In this document: positions 63,923-64,000 of the stretch, one piece after another
Layout of the letters: every line of letters begins with the position of its first letter
Position numbering within the stretch: position 1 is the stretch's first letter
From: JAGVSR01 sp963778225
Lineage (GTDB): Bacteria; Pseudomonadota; Alphaproteobacteria; Rhizobiales; Hyphomicrobiaceae
DNA length: 64,000 nucleotides
Reading direction: 5' to 3'
Assembly (NCBI GenBank): GCA_963778225.1
Contig: CAVZTR010000003.1
Span: forward strand, 1-64,000
Position numbers and translations under genes: made by a program
Notes under the pieces: generated by a model
The model's input: the letters and a program-made list of their open reading frames with translations, nothing else
Database searches by the model: none
Told to the model about the DNA's origin: nothing

Positions 63923-64000
63923 TTACGATTGCTTAACGGTTGTACCGGCAGTCAGCGGGAAGCCGCGCAAAAACTCAGCCGCTTGCATGGGCCGCTTGCC
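63923..64000 (-). CDS. C-terminal end of a protein, probably methionyl-tRNA formyltransferase
   Basis: The last 25 codons before a stop at 63923 read GKRPMQAAEFLRGFPLTAG, which resembles the GKRPM-x-FLRG end of methionyl-tRNA formyltransferase. Location next to truA supports this. The rest is outside the window. Confidence 0.6.
   Translation of the reverse strand, partial: GKRPMQAAEFLRGFPLTAGTTVKQS

Overview
The window looks like a chromosomal segment of an alphaproteobacterium, most likely order Hyphomicrobiales (Hyphomicrobium/rhizobial type). The basis is the gene repertoire: an HWE-family histidine kinase, an NdvA-like exporter, a PE-LIG-POL LigD, a truA/fmt neighbourhood, a CsbD protein and GlxA-type AraC regulators, all in moderately GC-rich DNA. 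No rRNA, tRNA, CRISPR array or complete insertion sequence was recognised.

Layout. 0-3 kb: an amine/amino-acid module read right to left (TetR regulator, APC permease broken by four frameshifts, glutamine-synthetase-family ligase cut by the window edge). 3.4-9.3 kb: Tat-exported alkylsulfatase, small secreted protein, outer-membrane protein, divergent GlxA-type regulator and OsmC protein. 9.4-12.4 kb: a mosaic of gene fragments (two separated P450 pieces, two citrate synthase pieces on opposite strands, a decayed glucokinase) around a frameshifted phosphofructokinase. 12.4-17.2 kb: exported methyltransferase-like protein, DUF2254 membrane protein, membrane-anchored trehalose-6-phosphate synthase. 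17.2-28 kb: gene scars, truncated GMC oxidoreductase, FMN reductase, egtBD (ergothioneine), methyltransferase, Ntn amidase, small proteins, TPP enzyme, CsbD and an SH3/RD-repeat protein. 28-32.1 kb: scars of otsA and of an AI-2E-type transporter, then the operon otsB-GH15-glk. 32-37.4 kb: TrxR-like oxidoreductase and a large sensor kinase. 37.5-42 kb: a DNA end-joining group (stand-alone ATP ligase, RNase HII variant, LigD). 42.1-51.3 kb: a multiheme cytochrome/outer-membrane barrel locus. 51.4-53.2 kb: YceI, cytochrome b561, YceI. 53.4-64 kb: Gly-rich secreted protein, NdvA-like exporter, receiver protein, methyltransferase, sbcDC, truA and the end of fmt.

The strongest candidate for a little-described system is 42.1-51.3 kb. 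A four-gene operon (ferredoxin-type flavin reductase, tetraheme cytochrome, membrane protein with histidine-containing helices, decaheme cytochrome with two heme lobes separated by a long heme-free segment) faces a pentaheme cytochrome gene followed by an outer-membrane barrel gene. The parts could form a path from cytoplasmic NAD(P)H through membrane and periplasm to the outer membrane; direction and partner are unknown.

The second strong signal is the trehalose/glucose region. The 5' end and upstream DNA of otsA occur twice. One copy (14.9-17.5 kb) keeps otsA but has only a stub of the GH15 gene; the other (28.4-32.1 kb) keeps otsB-GH15-glk but only an internally deleted otsA. A decayed glk lies at 10.5 kb. 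This fits duplication followed by complementary loss, leaving one complete pathway split over two places.

At least twelve single-base frame breaks interrupt otherwise well-conserved genes (permease, pfp, TPP enzyme, ligD, decaheme cytochrome, sbcC). Most are probably sequence errors and should be checked before any of these genes is called dead.
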